64,000 nucleotides of DNA from Mesorhizobium erdmanii USDA 3471 (lineage in GTDB: Bacteria > Pseudomonadota > Alphaproteobacteria > Rhizobiales > Rhizobiaceae), in the NCBI RefSeq assembly GCF_000472705.1, contig NZ_AXAE01000017.1, positions 124,001 through 188,000 of the forward strand. Direction: 5' to 3'. Position 1 is the first letter of the stretch. Every line of letters begins with the position of its first letter. The position numbers and the translations under genes are program-made. The notes under the pieces were generated by a model. That model was not told the origin of the DNA, made no database searches, and worked only from the letters and a program-made list of their open reading frames with translations. Of this stretch, positions 27,368 to 36,186 are shown piece by piece.

Positions 27368-28534
27368 ATGACCGCATGCATCGTCGGCTGGGCGCATTCG
27401 CGCTTCGGCAAGCTCGAAGGCGAGACGCTCGAAAACCTGATCGTCAAGGTCGCGACGGACGCGCTTGACCATGCCGGCATCGGTCCGGACGAGGTCGATG
27501 AGATCGTTCTTGGCCATTTCAACGCCGGCTTTTCGGCGCAGGATTTTACCGCCAGCCTGGTGCTGCAGGCCGACGACCGGCTGCGTTTCAAGCCGGCGAC
27601 GCGCGTTGAGAACGCCTGCGCCACGGGATCGGCGGCGGTTCGGCAAGGCATCCGCGCGATCGACGCCAACGCGGCCCGCATCGTGCTGGTGGTCGGCGCC
27701 GAGCAGATGACGACGACGCCCGGGCCGGAGATCGGCAAGAACCTGCTGAAAGCGTCCTATCTGCCTGAGGACGGCGAGACGCCGGCCGGCTTTGCCGGTG
27801 TCTTCGGCAAGATCGCACAGGCCTATTTCCAGCGTTATGGCGATCAGTCGGATGCGCTGGCCATGATCGCCGCCAAGAACCACAAGAACGGCGTCGACAA
27901 TCCCTATGCGCAGATGCGCAAGGATTTCGGCTACGAATTCTGCCGCCAGGAGAGCGAGAAGAACCCGTTCGTTGCCGGGCCGCTCAAGCGCACGGACTGC
28001 TCGCTGGTCTCGGATGGTGCAGCGGCCCTTATCCTTGCCGATACCGGGACGGCGTTGAAGATGCGCCGTGCGGTTGCCTTCCGCGCCAACGAGCATGTGC
28101 AGGATTTCCTGCCGATGTCGAAGCGCGACATCCTGGCCTTCGAAGGCTGCGAGCAGGCCTGGACCCGGGCGCTGAAGAACGCCGGCGTCACGCTCGACGA
28201 TCTCTCCTTTGTCGAAACGCATGACTGCTTCACCATCGCCGAGCTGATCGAATATGAGGCGATGGGTCTGGCCAAGCCGGGCGAGGGCGCCAAATTGGCG
28301 TTGGACGGCACGACGGCCAAGGACGGCCGCCTGCCGGTCAATCCCTCCGGTGGGCTAAAGGCCAAGGGCCATCCGATCGGCGCCACCGGCGTCTCCATGC
28401 ATGTCTTGACGGCCATGCAGCTTGTCGGCGAAGCCGGCGGCATCCAGGTGCCGGGCGCAAAACTCGGCGGCATCTTCAACATGGGCGGCGCGGCCGTCGC
28501 CAACTACGTTTCCATTCTCGACCGGATCAGATAA
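27368..28534 (+). CDS. Thiolase family protein (SCP2-type acetyl-CoA acetyltransferase)
   Basis: A 388-residue thiolase-fold enzyme. The nucleophilic Cys lies in [10 protein letters not shown] (residue 84). HDCFTIAE and the [17 protein letters not shown] loop near residue 320 carry the His and second Cys typical of the SCP2/sterol-carrier type. The final C-x-G motif of classical thiolases is absent (GGIFNMGG instead), as expected for this subgroup. It probably cleaves or forms a 3-ketoacyl-CoA of unknown chain. The ATG at 27368 has GGAG six bases away; an in-frame ATG at 27356 is an alternative. It diverges from betI but has no obvious link to choline metabolism. Confidence 0.85.
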   Translation: MTACIVGWAHSRFGKLEGETLENLIVKVATDALDHAGIGPDEVDEIVLGHFNAGFSAQDFTASLVLQADDRLRFKPATRVENACATGSAAVRQGIRAIDANAARIVLVVGAEQMTTTPGPEIGKNLLKASYLPEDGETPAGFAGVFGKIAQAYFQRYGDQSDALAMIAAKNHKNGVDNPYAQMRKDFGYEFCRQESEKNPFVAGPLKRTDCSLVSDGAAALILADTGTALKMRRAVAFRANEHVQDFLPMSKRDILAFEGCEQAWTRALKNAGVTLDDLSFVETHDCFTIAELIEYEAMGLAKPGEGAKLALDGTTAKDGRLPVNPSGGLKAKGHPIGATGVSMHVLTAMQLVGEAGGIQVPGAKLGGIFNMGGAAVANYVSILDRIR

Positions 28535-28545
28535 ACCGCCCAGCA

Positions 28546-28649
28546 TTACAGCGCCGCGCGCCTTTTGGGGCGCGCAGAGGACGCTGTAACACTTTAATTT
28601 TGCGCATGATCCATTTCGAAAATCGGTTCCGATTTTCGAGGTCATGCGC
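28546..28649. repeat. RIME1-like element (two adjacent large palindromes)
   Basis: The first palindrome spans 28546-28589 (TTACAGCG...CGCTGTAA, with an inner GCGCGCC/GGGCGCGC stem). The second spans 28602-28649 (GCGCATGA...TCATGCGC) and encloses TCGAAAATCGG-TT-CCGATTTTCGA at 28616-28639. Two large palindromes in about 104 bases match the published description of the Rhizobium-specific intergenic mosaic element RIME1. It ends ten bases before the asparaginase start codon, so the hairpin could influence its translation. Confidence 0.75.
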
Positions 28650-28659
28650 TGGAGGTGAC

Positions 28660-29664
28660 ATGGCAAATCCCGTTTTGATCGAAGTTCTGCGCGGCGCGAT
28701 CGTGGAGAGCGCCCATCGCGGTGCCGTCGCGGTCTTCGATGCCGATGGCAAGCCGGTCTGGGAGATCGGTGACACTTCGAGGCCTGTTTTTCCACGCTCG
28801 GCGGTCAAGGCGATCCAGGCTTTGCCTCTCGTCGAAACGGGTGCCGCCGATGCCTATGGCTTCGGCAACCGCGAACTGGCGCTGGCCTGCGCGTCGCATT
28901 CCGGTGAGCCGGCACATGTCGAACTGGCGCGGTCCATGCTGGCCAAGGCGGGATTGGACGGTTCGGCGCTGGAGTGCGGCACGCATTGGCCCTCGAACCA
29001 CGACGCCGAGATCGCCCTCGCGCGTGCCGGCGGCTCGCCAAATGCGCTGCACAATAATTGCTCTGGCAAGCATTCCGGCTTCCTCTGCACCTGTGTCCAC
29101 ACGGGCATCGCGCACCACGGCTACGTCAAGGCCGGGCACGCCTTGCAGGAGATGGTGCGCGACGCCATGCAATCGGTTACCGGTGCTGTCCATGGCGCGG
29201 ATGAGCGGGCGACCGATGGTTGCTCGATCCCGACCTATGCCGTGCCGCTCAGGAGTTTCGCACTTGGCTTCGCCCGCATGGCCACGGCGAATGGTTTTGG
29301 TCCCGAACGTGCCAAGGCGGCGAAGCGTTTGTTTGCGGCCTGCATGGCCGAGCCCTTCTTCGTCGCCGGCACTGGCCGTGCCGATGTCGCTTTGATGGAA
29401 GCAGCGCCCGGCCGGATCTTTGCGAAAGGCGGGGCCGAAGGTGTCCACTGCAGCGCGATACCTGAACTCGGCCTCGGCATCGCGATCAAATGCGATGATG
29501 GCGCCGGCCGCGCCGGCGAGGCCATGGCAGCCGCCGTGCTTGCCCGGCTGCTGCATGCGGACGAGGCCCTGGCGGCAAAGCTGCATAAATTGGCGAACGC
29601 GCCGATCGAAAGTCGGATCCGCGCCAAGGTCGGGTCGCTGAGGCCGACCCCAGCCTTGAACTGA
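28660..29664 (+). CDS. L-asparaginase, rhizobial ReAV type (class 3)
   Basis: It hydrolyses L-asparagine to aspartate and ammonia. The family is unrelated to E. coli AnsA/AnsB. The 334-residue protein shows, each one position earlier than in Rhizobium etli ReAV as I remember it, the first Ser-Lys pair in PRSAVK (S47, K50), Ser79 in ACASHSGE, the zinc-site NNCSGKHSG (C134, K137), and ATDGCSIP (D186, C188). GGAGG lies seven bases ahead of the ATG at 28660. An upstream ATG in the same frame lies inside the RIME-like repeat and is unlikely. It appears monocistronic. Confidence 0.92.
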   Translation: MANPVLIEVLRGAIVESAHRGAVAVFDADGKPVWEIGDTSRPVFPRSAVKAIQALPLVETGAADAYGFGNRELALACASHSGEPAHVELARSMLAKAGLDGSALECGTHWPSNHDAEIALARAGGSPNALHNNCSGKHSGFLCTCVHTGIAHHGYVKAGHALQEMVRDAMQSVTGAVHGADERATDGCSIPTYAVPLRSFALGFARMATANGFGPERAKAAKRLFAACMAEPFFVAGTGRADVALMEAAPGRIFAKGGAEGVHCSAIPELGLGIAIKCDDGAGRAGEAMAAAVLARLLHADEALAAKLHKLANAPIESRIRAKVGSLRPTPALN

Positions 29665-29673
29665 AGTCGGCAA

Positions 29674-31050
29674 TCAGCTGACGCGGTTGCGCTCGACGGT
29701 CAGATGCGCAAAGCCGCTGCTGCTCGACTGGGTGAGGTCTGCCGTCGCTGGCTCGGCCCAGCGCTGGCCGATGACGGCGCCATTCAGCGCGCCGTCGATG
29801 ACATTGTCCGAGATGACGGCCGTGCCGGCACCCTCGACCACGCTGACGACGATGCCGGTGCCAGCCTTGCGGATGATGTTGCCCGTGGCGACGACATTGC
29901 GCAGATAAGGCCCCCAGCCGATCGACATGCCGTAGAGCGGCGCGTTCTCGACGACGTTGTTGGAAGCGATGGTGTCGGCCTCGACGGCGATGCCGACGCC
30001 GAAGCCGGGCGGATCGGCGGTGTAGGGACCGCTGGTCGACAGATTGCGCACGATGTTGCCGGAGCAGACACCCATGCGGCCACCTTCGTTGAAGTTGACG
30101 ATCGAAATGCCGTTGGCCGCGCCGTCGACGATGTTGTTGCCGATCACGGCGCCCTCGAACGCGAATTCGGAATAGACCGCGGTCTCGCCCGAGCGCGAGC
30201 AGGTGTTGCCCGAAATCTGCAGATTGCTGGAACTGTTGGCGCGGATCGCCGAGAAGGCGCAATCCGAGACGACATTGCCCGAGATGATGACGTTACCAGC
30301 GCGGAAGGCGTTGATGCCATTGCCGTTCTGGCCGGTCCCGCCGCTGCGCGCGCCGATGCGTTCGACACGGTTGCCGGTCACCATGGTGCCGTCTTCGGCC
30401 GCCTGCCAGCGATGCACGAGGATGCCGCCATTGGCACAGTCGGAGACGGTGTTGCCCGTGATCGCCAGTCCAGCCGCCTCGACCGAATAGATGCCTGCGT
30501 CCGCCGCGCCGGATATGTCGGAGCGTTCGATGCGGCCCGCCGCGTGTTCCAGCGCCAGTCCATTCTTGCCGCTGCCGGTTATCTGGCAATTGTCGACGAC
30601 CAGATGGCCAACCCGGCGCAGATCGAGCAGCCCTTGCGCATAGTCGCCCATCGAACGGTTCGCGCCGTCGAAGACCAGCCCGCTGAGTTCGATGTGGTCG
30701 GCCTGTTCGGCCATGAACAGGTGGCCGTCGCCGCCATAGACGATCCGCGTGGCGCCCGGGACGCCGGAAAGACGCAAGCGGCTGGGCAAGGAAAGGTTGG
30801 ACACCACATAGGTGCCCGCCGGCAGGAACACCGGTATGTTACGGTCGTTCGCGTCGCGCAGCAGCTTGGCGAAGGCCTTGCTCTGGTCGTCGAAGGTGCC
30901 AGGCTGCACGCCAAGTTCGGTGGCGTTGATCGAGCCGCGCATCGAGGCTTTTTCGATCCCGGTCAGGCTGGCGGCAGCCGCTCTGCCGAGCGCGAGGCCA
31001 ATGACGGCAAAGCCGGCGGTTCCGGTCAGTAGTGTTCGTCTGTTCAACAT
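29674..31050 (-). CDS. Tat-exported right-handed beta-helix protein (TIGR03808-like)
   Basis: A 458-residue protein. The N-terminus MLNRRTLLTGTAGFAVIGLA is a twin-arginine signal ending at AAA near residue 28. The rest is a ladder of short repeats in which phrases such as ISGNVVSDCAFSAIRAN, ITGNTVSDCANGGILVH and ATGNIIRKAGTGIVVSVVEG recur every 20-25 residues. This is the signature of a parallel right-handed beta-helix, as in pectate lyase-like and NosD folds. It matches what I know of the twin-arginine repeat family TIGR03808 in rhizobia. The substrate or ligand is unknown, but export of a folded beta-helix suggests a polysaccharide. A start at 31125 would place 25 residues before the signal and was rejected. 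Confidence 0.82.
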   Translation of the reverse strand: MLNRRTLLTGTAGFAVIGLALGRAAAASLTGIEKASMRGSINATELGVQPGTFDDQSKAFAKLLRDANDRNIPVFLPAGTYVVSNLSLPSRLRLSGVPGATRIVYGGDGHLFMAEQADHIELSGLVFDGANRSMGDYAQGLLDLRRVGHLVVDNCQITGSGKNGLALEHAAGRIERSDISGAADAGIYSVEAAGLAITGNTVSDCANGGILVHRWQAAEDGTMVTGNRVERIGARSGGTGQNGNGINAFRAGNVIISGNVVSDCAFSAIRANSSSNLQISGNTCSRSGETAVYSEFAFEGAVIGNNIVDGAANGISIVNFNEGGRMGVCSGNIVRNLSTSGPYTADPPGFGVGIAVEADTIASNNVVENAPLYGMSIGWGPYLRNVVATGNIIRKAGTGIVVSVVEGAGTAVISDNVIDGALNGAVIGQRWAEPATADLTQSSSSGFAHLTVERNRVS

Positions 31051-31163
31051 CGGCACAGAATCCCAGTGTCGCCCCCGGCGTCGCAGGAATCGTGCCAGAC
31101 GTTTGCACCTGTTCTGCGCGACCATGGCTTGTCGACCAGCCGCTCAAGGCCTAGGTTCAGGGG

Positions 31164-31637
31164 ATGAGCAGAGCTTTTACCCGCGAAGAAGACAGCGAAA
31201 ACGCCATTGCCGGCGTCGGCGAGCGGCCGATCAGCACGCACCGCAATCTGGTGACGGAGCGCGGCCTGGCGCAGATCGAGGACAATCTGACCGATTTGCG
31301 CGACGTTCTGGCGAAAGCGGAGAGGAAAGCCGACCGCGAGCGCATCGCGGTGGTGTCTCGCGATCTGCGCTACTGGACGGCGCGGCGCGAAAACGCCGAG
31401 CTTTCCGTACCGGAGCCCGGCAGCGACGTTGTCCGCTTCGGCATGGGCGTCACGCTGGAAGGCGATGACGGCAAGAAGGTGCACTGGAAGATAGTCGGCG
31501 AGGACGAGGCCGATCCCACCAAAGGCAGTATTTCGCATGTTTCGCCGATGGCGGTGGCCCTGTTCGGCAAGAAGGTCGGCGACGTGGCTGCCGTCAATGG
31601 CAAGGAATGGGAAATCGTCAAGCTCTCGGACAGTTAG
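31164..31637 (+). CDS. GreA/GreB-family transcription elongation factor
   Basis: A 157-residue protein with the Gre layout. An N-terminal coiled coil (about 10-75, with LVTERGLAQIEDNLTDLRDV) is followed by an FKBP-like C-terminal domain. That domain includes VRFGMGVTLEGDDG and the end segment PMAVALFGKKVGDVAAVNG. Gre factors enter the RNA polymerase secondary channel and stimulate transcript cleavage. The N-terminal ENAIAGVGERPISTHRN segment is a feature of the accessory rhizobial GreA paralogues rather than the main GreA. It may instead act as an Rnk-like polymerase-binding protein. The frame overlaps the convergent doc gene by four bases. Confidence 0.82.
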   Translation: MSRAFTREEDSENAIAGVGERPISTHRNLVTERGLAQIEDNLTDLRDVLAKAERKADRERIAVVSRDLRYWTARRENAELSVPEPGSDVVRFGMGVTLEGDDGKKVHWKIVGEDEADPTKGSISHVSPMAVALFGKKVGDVAAVNGKEWEIVKLSDS

Positions 31638-32017
31638 TCCTCAACGACATGGTCGCGGAAGAACGCGGCGGCACCCGCTTCATCGATCTCGCCTGAAGCG
31701 ACGGCCATGACGAACTCATAGAGCGTGCCGTTGTCGGCTGTCAGGACATAGCCGTTCACGATCAGAAACGCGCCGGCGGCCACGATGGCAGTCCGCTTGT
31801 TGCCGTCGACAAAGGCATGGTTCCTGGCAATGCCAAACGCATAGGCGGCTGCAAGATCCTCGACCTTAGGATCTCCATAATTGGCCTTGTTCTCGGCACG
31901 AGCGAGCGCAGATTCGAGAGCGTTTTCATCTCTTAACCCTTGCGCTCCGCCATGTCTGCGCAACTGCTCGGCATGCATTGCTTCAACCGCGCGCCGGGTC
32001 AGGAACTCCCATCTCAT
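31634..32017 (-). CDS. doc: Doc-type toxin (Fic fold)
   Basis: A 127-residue protein of the death-on-curing family. The central motif HAFVDGNKRTA (residues 67-77) is the degenerate Fic motif of Doc toxins, H-x-F-x-D/N-x-N-K-R. Doc proteins phosphorylate and inactivate EF-Tu. The small size and the lone Fic core match the family. Its ATG overlaps the stop of the AbrB-type antitoxin (ATGA), giving antitoxin-then-toxin order and tight translational coupling. The usual Doc partner is Phd, so the AbrB-type partner is worth noting. The gene is intact. Confidence 0.88.
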   Translation of the reverse strand: MRWEFLTRRAVEAMHAEQLRRHGGAQGLRDENALESALARAENKANYGDPKVEDLAAAYAFGIARNHAFVDGNKRTAIVAAGAFLIVNGYVLTADNGTLYEFVMAVASGEIDEAGAAAFFRDHVVED

Positions 32018-32235
32018 TCGGCGAGCTTCTGAAGTGCGACCTTGTATTTGTCCATGACCTTGCGGGCAGCTTCCATCTGCCGCTCGAAACTGTCGTCCAC
32101 CGGCTCGAGGGTAATGCCCTTGTCCGTCTCGACGATCTGAAGTTGATCACCCGCCTTCATGTTCAGGCGGTCAAGCAGATCCTTAGGCAGGATCACGCCT
32201 TCGGAATTGCCGATCTTGCGAATGGTAGTGTTCAT
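32014..32235 (-). CDS. AbrB/MazE-type antitoxin
   Basis: A 73-residue protein beginning MNTTIRKIGNSEGVILPKDL, a textbook AbrB/MazE swapped-hairpin DNA-binding domain (R-x-x-G-N-S-x-G-x-x-L-P). The C-terminal 30 residues are charged and helical, as expected for the toxin-binding tail. CAGGGATGCAGCGCC provides a ribosome-binding site for the ATG at 32235; a frame from 32256 is less likely. It should neutralise the downstream Doc-like toxin and repress the shared promoter. The promoter and a palindrome lie just upstream. Confidence 0.85.
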   Translation of the reverse strand: MNTTIRKIGNSEGVILPKDLLDRLNMKAGDQLQIVETDKGITLEPVDDSFERQMEAARKVMDKYKVALQKLAE

Positions 32236-32261
32236 GGCGCTGCATCCCTGTTGCAACGCTA

Positions 32262-32290
32262 ATTATAACGCAACGTCTTGGGTGTAGCAA
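32262..32290 (-). promoter_or_regulatory. Sigma-70-type promoter of the AbrB-Doc operon
   Basis: On the minus strand TTGCTA (32290-32285) is followed by 17 bases and a perfect TATAAT (32267-32262). The ATG at 32235 is 27 bases downstream of the -10. Direct GCAACG copies flank the -10 (32253-32258 and 32270-32275 on the plus strand) and could be antitoxin contacts. Confidence 0.55.
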
Positions 32291-32310
32291 TGGCCGTGGT
32301 AACGGCCATT
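32289..32310. promoter_or_regulatory. Palindrome overlapping the -35 of the AbrB-Doc promoter
   Basis: AATGGCCG at 32289-32296 pairs exactly with CGGCCATT at 32303-32310 across six bases. It touches the -35 box, which fits an operator for autorepression by the antitoxin. It also begins eight bases after the mcmA stop read on the minus strand, so an alternative reading is a weak terminator for the mutase operon. Confidence 0.45.
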
Positions 32311-32317
32311 ATAACGG

Positions 32318-34441
32318 TCACCCAACCGCCAGCAGTCGGTCCATCAACCGGTCCGCCGCTTCCGGAATTACAGTACCTGGCGGAAAGATTTCCGCCGCGC
32401 CGGCTTGCAGCACCGCCTCATAGTCCTGAGGCGGGATGACGCCCCCAGCCACGATCAGCATATCGCCCCGGCCGAGTTTTTTCAGCGCGTCGCGCAATTC
32501 GGGGATCAGCGTCAGGTGCCCAGCCGCCAGCGACGAGGCGCCGATGATATGGACGTCGTGCTGGACCGCCAGTTTCGCGATCTCTTCCGGTGTCTGGAAC
32601 ATCGCGCCGACAGTAACGTCGAAGCCGAGATCGGCGAAGGCGGTGGCAATCACCTTCTGCCCGCGGTCGTGGCCGTCCTGTCCCATCTTGGCAACGAGGA
32701 TGCGCGGTTTGCCGCCGTTTTTCTTCTCGAAGGCGCCGAGCTTGTCCTGCAGCCCGTCGACAACGGGACTGTCGCCAAGCGCCTTGCGGTAGACGCCGGA
32801 AATGGTCTGCACCGTGGCGATGTGGCGGCCAAAGGCTCGTTCGAGCGCGAACGAAATCTCGCCGACTGTCGCATTGGCGCGCGCGGCGCGGATGGCGAAT
32901 TCCAGGAGGTTCTCGTTGCCTTGCGCGGCGCGGGTCAGCGCATCGAGCGCGCTTTCGACCGCGGCGACCTCGCGCGTGCCTTTCAGCCGCTGCAGCTTCG
33001 ACAATTGCCGGGCCCTGACCTCGGAATTGTCTATTTTCAGCACGTCGACCTCGATGTCGTTCTCCGGACGGTGCGCATTGACCCCGACCAGCATCTGCTC
33101 GCCGGAATCGATGCGCGCCTGCGTGCGTGCCGCCGCTTCCTCGATGCGCAGCTTTGGAATGCCCTGTTCGGTCGCCGCCGCCATGCCACCGAGAGCCTCG
33201 ACTTCCTCGATATGGGTCAGCGCCCGCGTCGCCAGGTCATGCGTGAGCCGTTCGAGGTACGCCGACCCGCCCCACGGATCGATGATGCGCGTGGTGCCGG
33301 ATTCCTTCTGCAGGATGAGCTGCGTGTTGCGGGCAATGCGTGCCGAATGGTCGGTGGGCAGCGCCATCGCCTCGTCGAAGGAGTTGGTGTGCAGCGACTG
33401 GGTGTGCCCTTGAGTCGCGGCCATCGCCTCGATCATGGTGCGGATGATGTTGTTGTAGGGATCCTGTGCCGTCAGCGACCAGCCGGACGTCTGGCAATGG
33501 GTGCGCAGCGACAGCGAGCGCTCGTCCTTCGGCGCGAAATTCTTCTTCATCAGCGTCGCCCACAGCAGGCGCGCGGCCCTGAGCTTGGCCACTTCCATGA
33601 AGAAGTTCATGCCGATCGCCCAGAAGAAGGACAGGCGCGGCGCGAAGCGGTCGATGTCGAGTCCTGCCGCGACACCGGCGCGGGCATATTCGATACCGTC
33701 GGCAATCGTGTAGGCGAGCTCCAGGTCGGCGGTCGCGCCGGCTTCCTGCATGTGATAGCCGGAGATCGATATCGAATTGAACTTCGGCATGTTCTTCGAC
33801 GTGTAGGAGAATATGTCCGAAACGATCCGCATCGAGGGTTTGGGCGGGTAGATGTAGGTGTTGCGGACCATGAACTCCTTCAGAATGTCGTTCTGAATGG
33901 TTCCGGCCAGATCCTTCTGCGCCACGCCCTGTTCTTCCGCCGCGACGATATAGAGCGCCATGATCGGCAGCACGGCGCCGTTCATCGTCATCGACACCGT
34001 CATGTCGCCGAGCGGAATGCCGTCGAACAATTGCCGCATGTCGAGGATGGAATCGATGGCGACGCCCGCCATGCCGACATCGCCGGCGACGCGCGGATGG
34101 TCGCTGTCATAGCCGCGATGCGTGGCGAGATCGAAGGCGACCGATAGGCCTTTCTGGCCGGCGGCGAGATTGCGCCGGTAAAAGGCGTTGGATTCCTCGG
34201 CCGTGGAGAAACCGGCATATTGCCGGATCGTCCAGGGCTGCTGGACATACATGGTCGGGTAGGGGCCGCGCACGAAGGGCGGCAGGCCCGGATAGGTATC
34301 GAGATGCGGCAGGCCCTTGAGGTCGCCCTGATTGTAGAGATGCCTGACGACAAGACCTTCCGGTGTCGTCCGCTGGCCCTTGATCTCGACCGGTGCGCGG
34401 CGCGGCGGCACCCAGCCGATCTGACTGAAATCCGGGATCAA
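32318..34441 (-). CDS. mcmA: Methylmalonyl-CoA mutase, large (cobalamin-binding) subunit
   Basis: The enzyme converts methylmalonyl-CoA to succinyl-CoA with adenosylcobalamin, the last step of propionate breakdown. From a TTG at 34441, which overlaps the mcmB stop (TTGA), the protein is 707 residues and begins [10 protein letters not shown], the family start. The substrate barrel has [19 protein letters not shown]. The C-terminal domain has the B12-binding D-x-H-x-x-G motif in [11 protein letters not shown] near residue 600, with cobalamin-loop GGVIPPQDY near the end. The longer frame to 34729 runs back through mcmB out of frame. No B12 riboswitch is visible upstream of the operon. Confidence 0.95.
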   Translation of the reverse strand: MIPDFSQIGWVPPRRAPVEIKGQRTTPEGLVVRHLYNQGDLKGLPHLDTYPGLPPFVRGPYPTMYVQQPWTIRQYAGFSTAEESNAFYRRNLAAGQKGLSVAFDLATHRGYDSDHPRVAGDVGMAGVAIDSILDMRQLFDGIPLGDMTVSMTMNGAVLPIMALYIVAAEEQGVAQKDLAGTIQNDILKEFMVRNTYIYPPKPSMRIVSDIFSYTSKNMPKFNSISISGYHMQEAGATADLELAYTIADGIEYARAGVAAGLDIDRFAPRLSFFWAIGMNFFMEVAKLRAARLLWATLMKKNFAPKDERSLSLRTHCQTSGWSLTAQDPYNNIIRTMIEAMAATQGHTQSLHTNSFDEAMALPTDHSARIARNTQLILQKESGTTRIIDPWGGSAYLERLTHDLATRALTHIEEVEALGGMAAATEQGIPKLRIEEAAARTQARIDSGEQMLVGVNAHRPENDIEVDVLKIDNSEVRARQLSKLQRLKGTREVAAVESALDALTRAAQGNENLLEFAIRAARANATVGEISFALERAFGRHIATVQTISGVYRKALGDSPVVDGLQDKLGAFEKKNGGKPRILVAKMGQDGHDRGQKVIATAFADLGFDVTVGAMFQTPEEIAKLAVQHDVHIIGASSLAAGHLTLIPELRDALKKLGRGDMLIVAGGVIPPQDYEAVLQAGAAEIFPPGTVIPEAADRLMDRLLAVG

Positions 34442-35880
34442 GAGACGGCCCCGACGGATTGATCGATGCGGGCCGCAAACAGCGGTTCGCACAGGACGAC
34501 GCCTTCGGCGAAAGCGGGCCGCGGCACGGCGTCCAGCGTCTCGACCGGACGCTCGCTCCTCTGTGGATAGAGCGTGGTGCCGATGATCGCCCGCTCGCCG
34601 GTCTTGAAGGCGGCGTCGCGACGGGCGGCGGCGGCGCGAACGCGTGCCTGGATATGTCCGTCCCGCAGGCTGGACAATATGCCTCCCTCGGCCTCGATCA
34701 TCTGCAGCTCCGCCCACGCGGCTTCGCAAAGGTCCGCCGTCAGCGCCTCGACCGCGCCCGAACCATAGGCGGGATCGGCGACATGATCGACATGGCTTTC
34801 ATTGGCCATGATCAGCTGCGCGTTGCGCGCGACGCGGCGGGCAAAAGGCGCCGGCAGGCCGTGCGCGATCGTATGCGGCAGGATTGAGATCGAATCTGCT
34901 CCCCCCGCCGCGGCGGCGAAGCAGCCGATCGTCGTGCGCAGGATGTTGGTCTCCGGGTCCAATGCCGTCATCATCCGAAATGATGTCTCGGCATGGATGT
35001 TGGCCGTGGAATAGGGGATCGAGCAGGCCTCCTGCACGCGTGCCCACAGCCGGCGCAGCGCCCGCACCTTGGCCATCGACAGGAACTGGTCCTGATCGAC
35101 GCTGAGCGCGAAGCCGATATGGGGTGCGGCATAGACGAGCGGCTGCCGCGCTTTCTCGAACATCCTGAGATACGAGACCGCCGAAGCCAGCATGATGCCG
35201 AGCTCCTGCGCCTCCGTGGCGCCGGCATTGTGGAAGACGCGCCCGTCGGCTTCCAGCAGCACGCCGGGAACGCCCATCGAGAAGAAATGCGCCAGCGATT
35301 GCGGCATCGATTCCTGCAGCGCCTCGATCGACATGCGCAACCTGCCGGTGCCGGCAAGGATCGCGGCTGGATCGATGCCGAACGACAGGTTGAGCTTTGC
35401 CGGATCGGAGCGGCGTTTGCTCAGGAACGCCACCAGCCAGTCGGCCATGGGCCGGCTCCACGGGTGGGTGTCGATGCGGATCTGGACCCGATTGAGAGGG
35501 ACGCCATCCAGCACTGTCTCCAGCGCTTGCGCGGTTCTGGGCAGGCCGTAGCCGAACGCGTTGGGAGCGCCTTCGAAGACGAGCGACAGTCCCGTCGCGC
35601 CCTGCGCTATATCATCCAGGACCTGAGCCTTGGCGCGATCGACATCAGGATCGTCGACGCGCTGGCTGACGATCCACGGCGAGCGGGGATTCGTGCGCAC
35701 GATCGGTTCGGCAGCGGTCGCACGGTCGTAGAGCGGCTCGATGCGGATGTTGTCGTCGGTGTGCGAAACCAGCTTTTCCTCGAAGGACGCGCCGGCCAGC
35801 GCCTTTTCCGCCAAGGCCAGCCAACGCTGGCGCTCCGCGTTCACAGGTTCAGCATCCTTGGTCAAGGCTCCGGCGCCCAT
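34438..35880 (-). CDS. mcmB: Methylmalonyl-CoA mutase, small subunit
   Basis: A 480-residue partner of the large subunit. It has the mutase barrel homology ([60 protein letters not shown]). It lacks both the D-x-H-x-x-G cobalamin motif and the C-terminal B12 domain, as small subunits of heterodimeric mutases do. Its role is structural. GAGGAAG sits upstream of the ATG at 35880; ten further in-frame codons upstream are possible. It is first in the mcmB-mcmA operon and overlaps mcmA by four bases. Some rhizobia instead have a single homodimeric mutase. Confidence 0.9.
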   Translation of the reverse strand: MGAGALTKDAEPVNAERQRWLALAEKALAGASFEEKLVSHTDDNIRIEPLYDRATAAEPIVRTNPRSPWIVSQRVDDPDVDRAKAQVLDDIAQGATGLSLVFEGAPNAFGYGLPRTAQALETVLDGVPLNRVQIRIDTHPWSRPMADWLVAFLSKRRSDPAKLNLSFGIDPAAILAGTGRLRMSIEALQESMPQSLAHFFSMGVPGVLLEADGRVFHNAGATEAQELGIMLASAVSYLRMFEKARQPLVYAAPHIGFALSVDQDQFLSMAKVRALRRLWARVQEACSIPYSTANIHAETSFRMMTALDPETNILRTTIGCFAAAAGGADSISILPHTIAHGLPAPFARRVARNAQLIMANESHVDHVADPAYGSGAVEALTADLCEAAWAELQMIEAEGGILSSLRDGHIQARVRAAAARRDAAFKTGERAIIGTTLYPQRSERPVETLDAVPRPAFAEGVVLCEPLFAARIDQSVGAVS

Positions 35881-36186
35881 CCATCTTCCTCGTTCATGTG
35901 GCCGCACCAGCCCGGCGGCTCAGTCTACGGTCCCCGGTCGGTTATCGCAATGCACGACCAGGGTTCGAATGCGTTCCACCAGATATAGGTCGCTTGGTTG
36001 GACGAACCATGAACGATTGCCAAACACCAGCAAAATCCGCAAGTTCCAAAATCCGATTTCGGCGACTGACCCGATTTGGACGATAGGCCCCGGTTGGACA
36101 ATTATCATTGTCGCTGCGCAACAGCCTCACTATACCTTCGGGCAAAGGCTGGCTTTTGACACATCAATATTGCGGAGACCCTGGTT

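Noticed and set aside
29704..31032. 442-codon plus-strand frame opposite the Tat beta-helix protein
   Set aside because: Its Asp-rich repetitive translation simply reflects the repeats of the minus-strand gene. The minus-strand product has a real export signal.
32405..34147. 580-codon plus-strand frame opposite the mutase large subunit
   Set aside because: Antisense shadow of a highly conserved gene, with no start context or recognisable motif.
35881..36186. Possible B12 riboswitch upstream of the mutase operon
   Set aside because: No B12-box-like sequence or matching stems could be found by eye in the gap of about 300 bases, and this region also serves the divergent ATPase gene.
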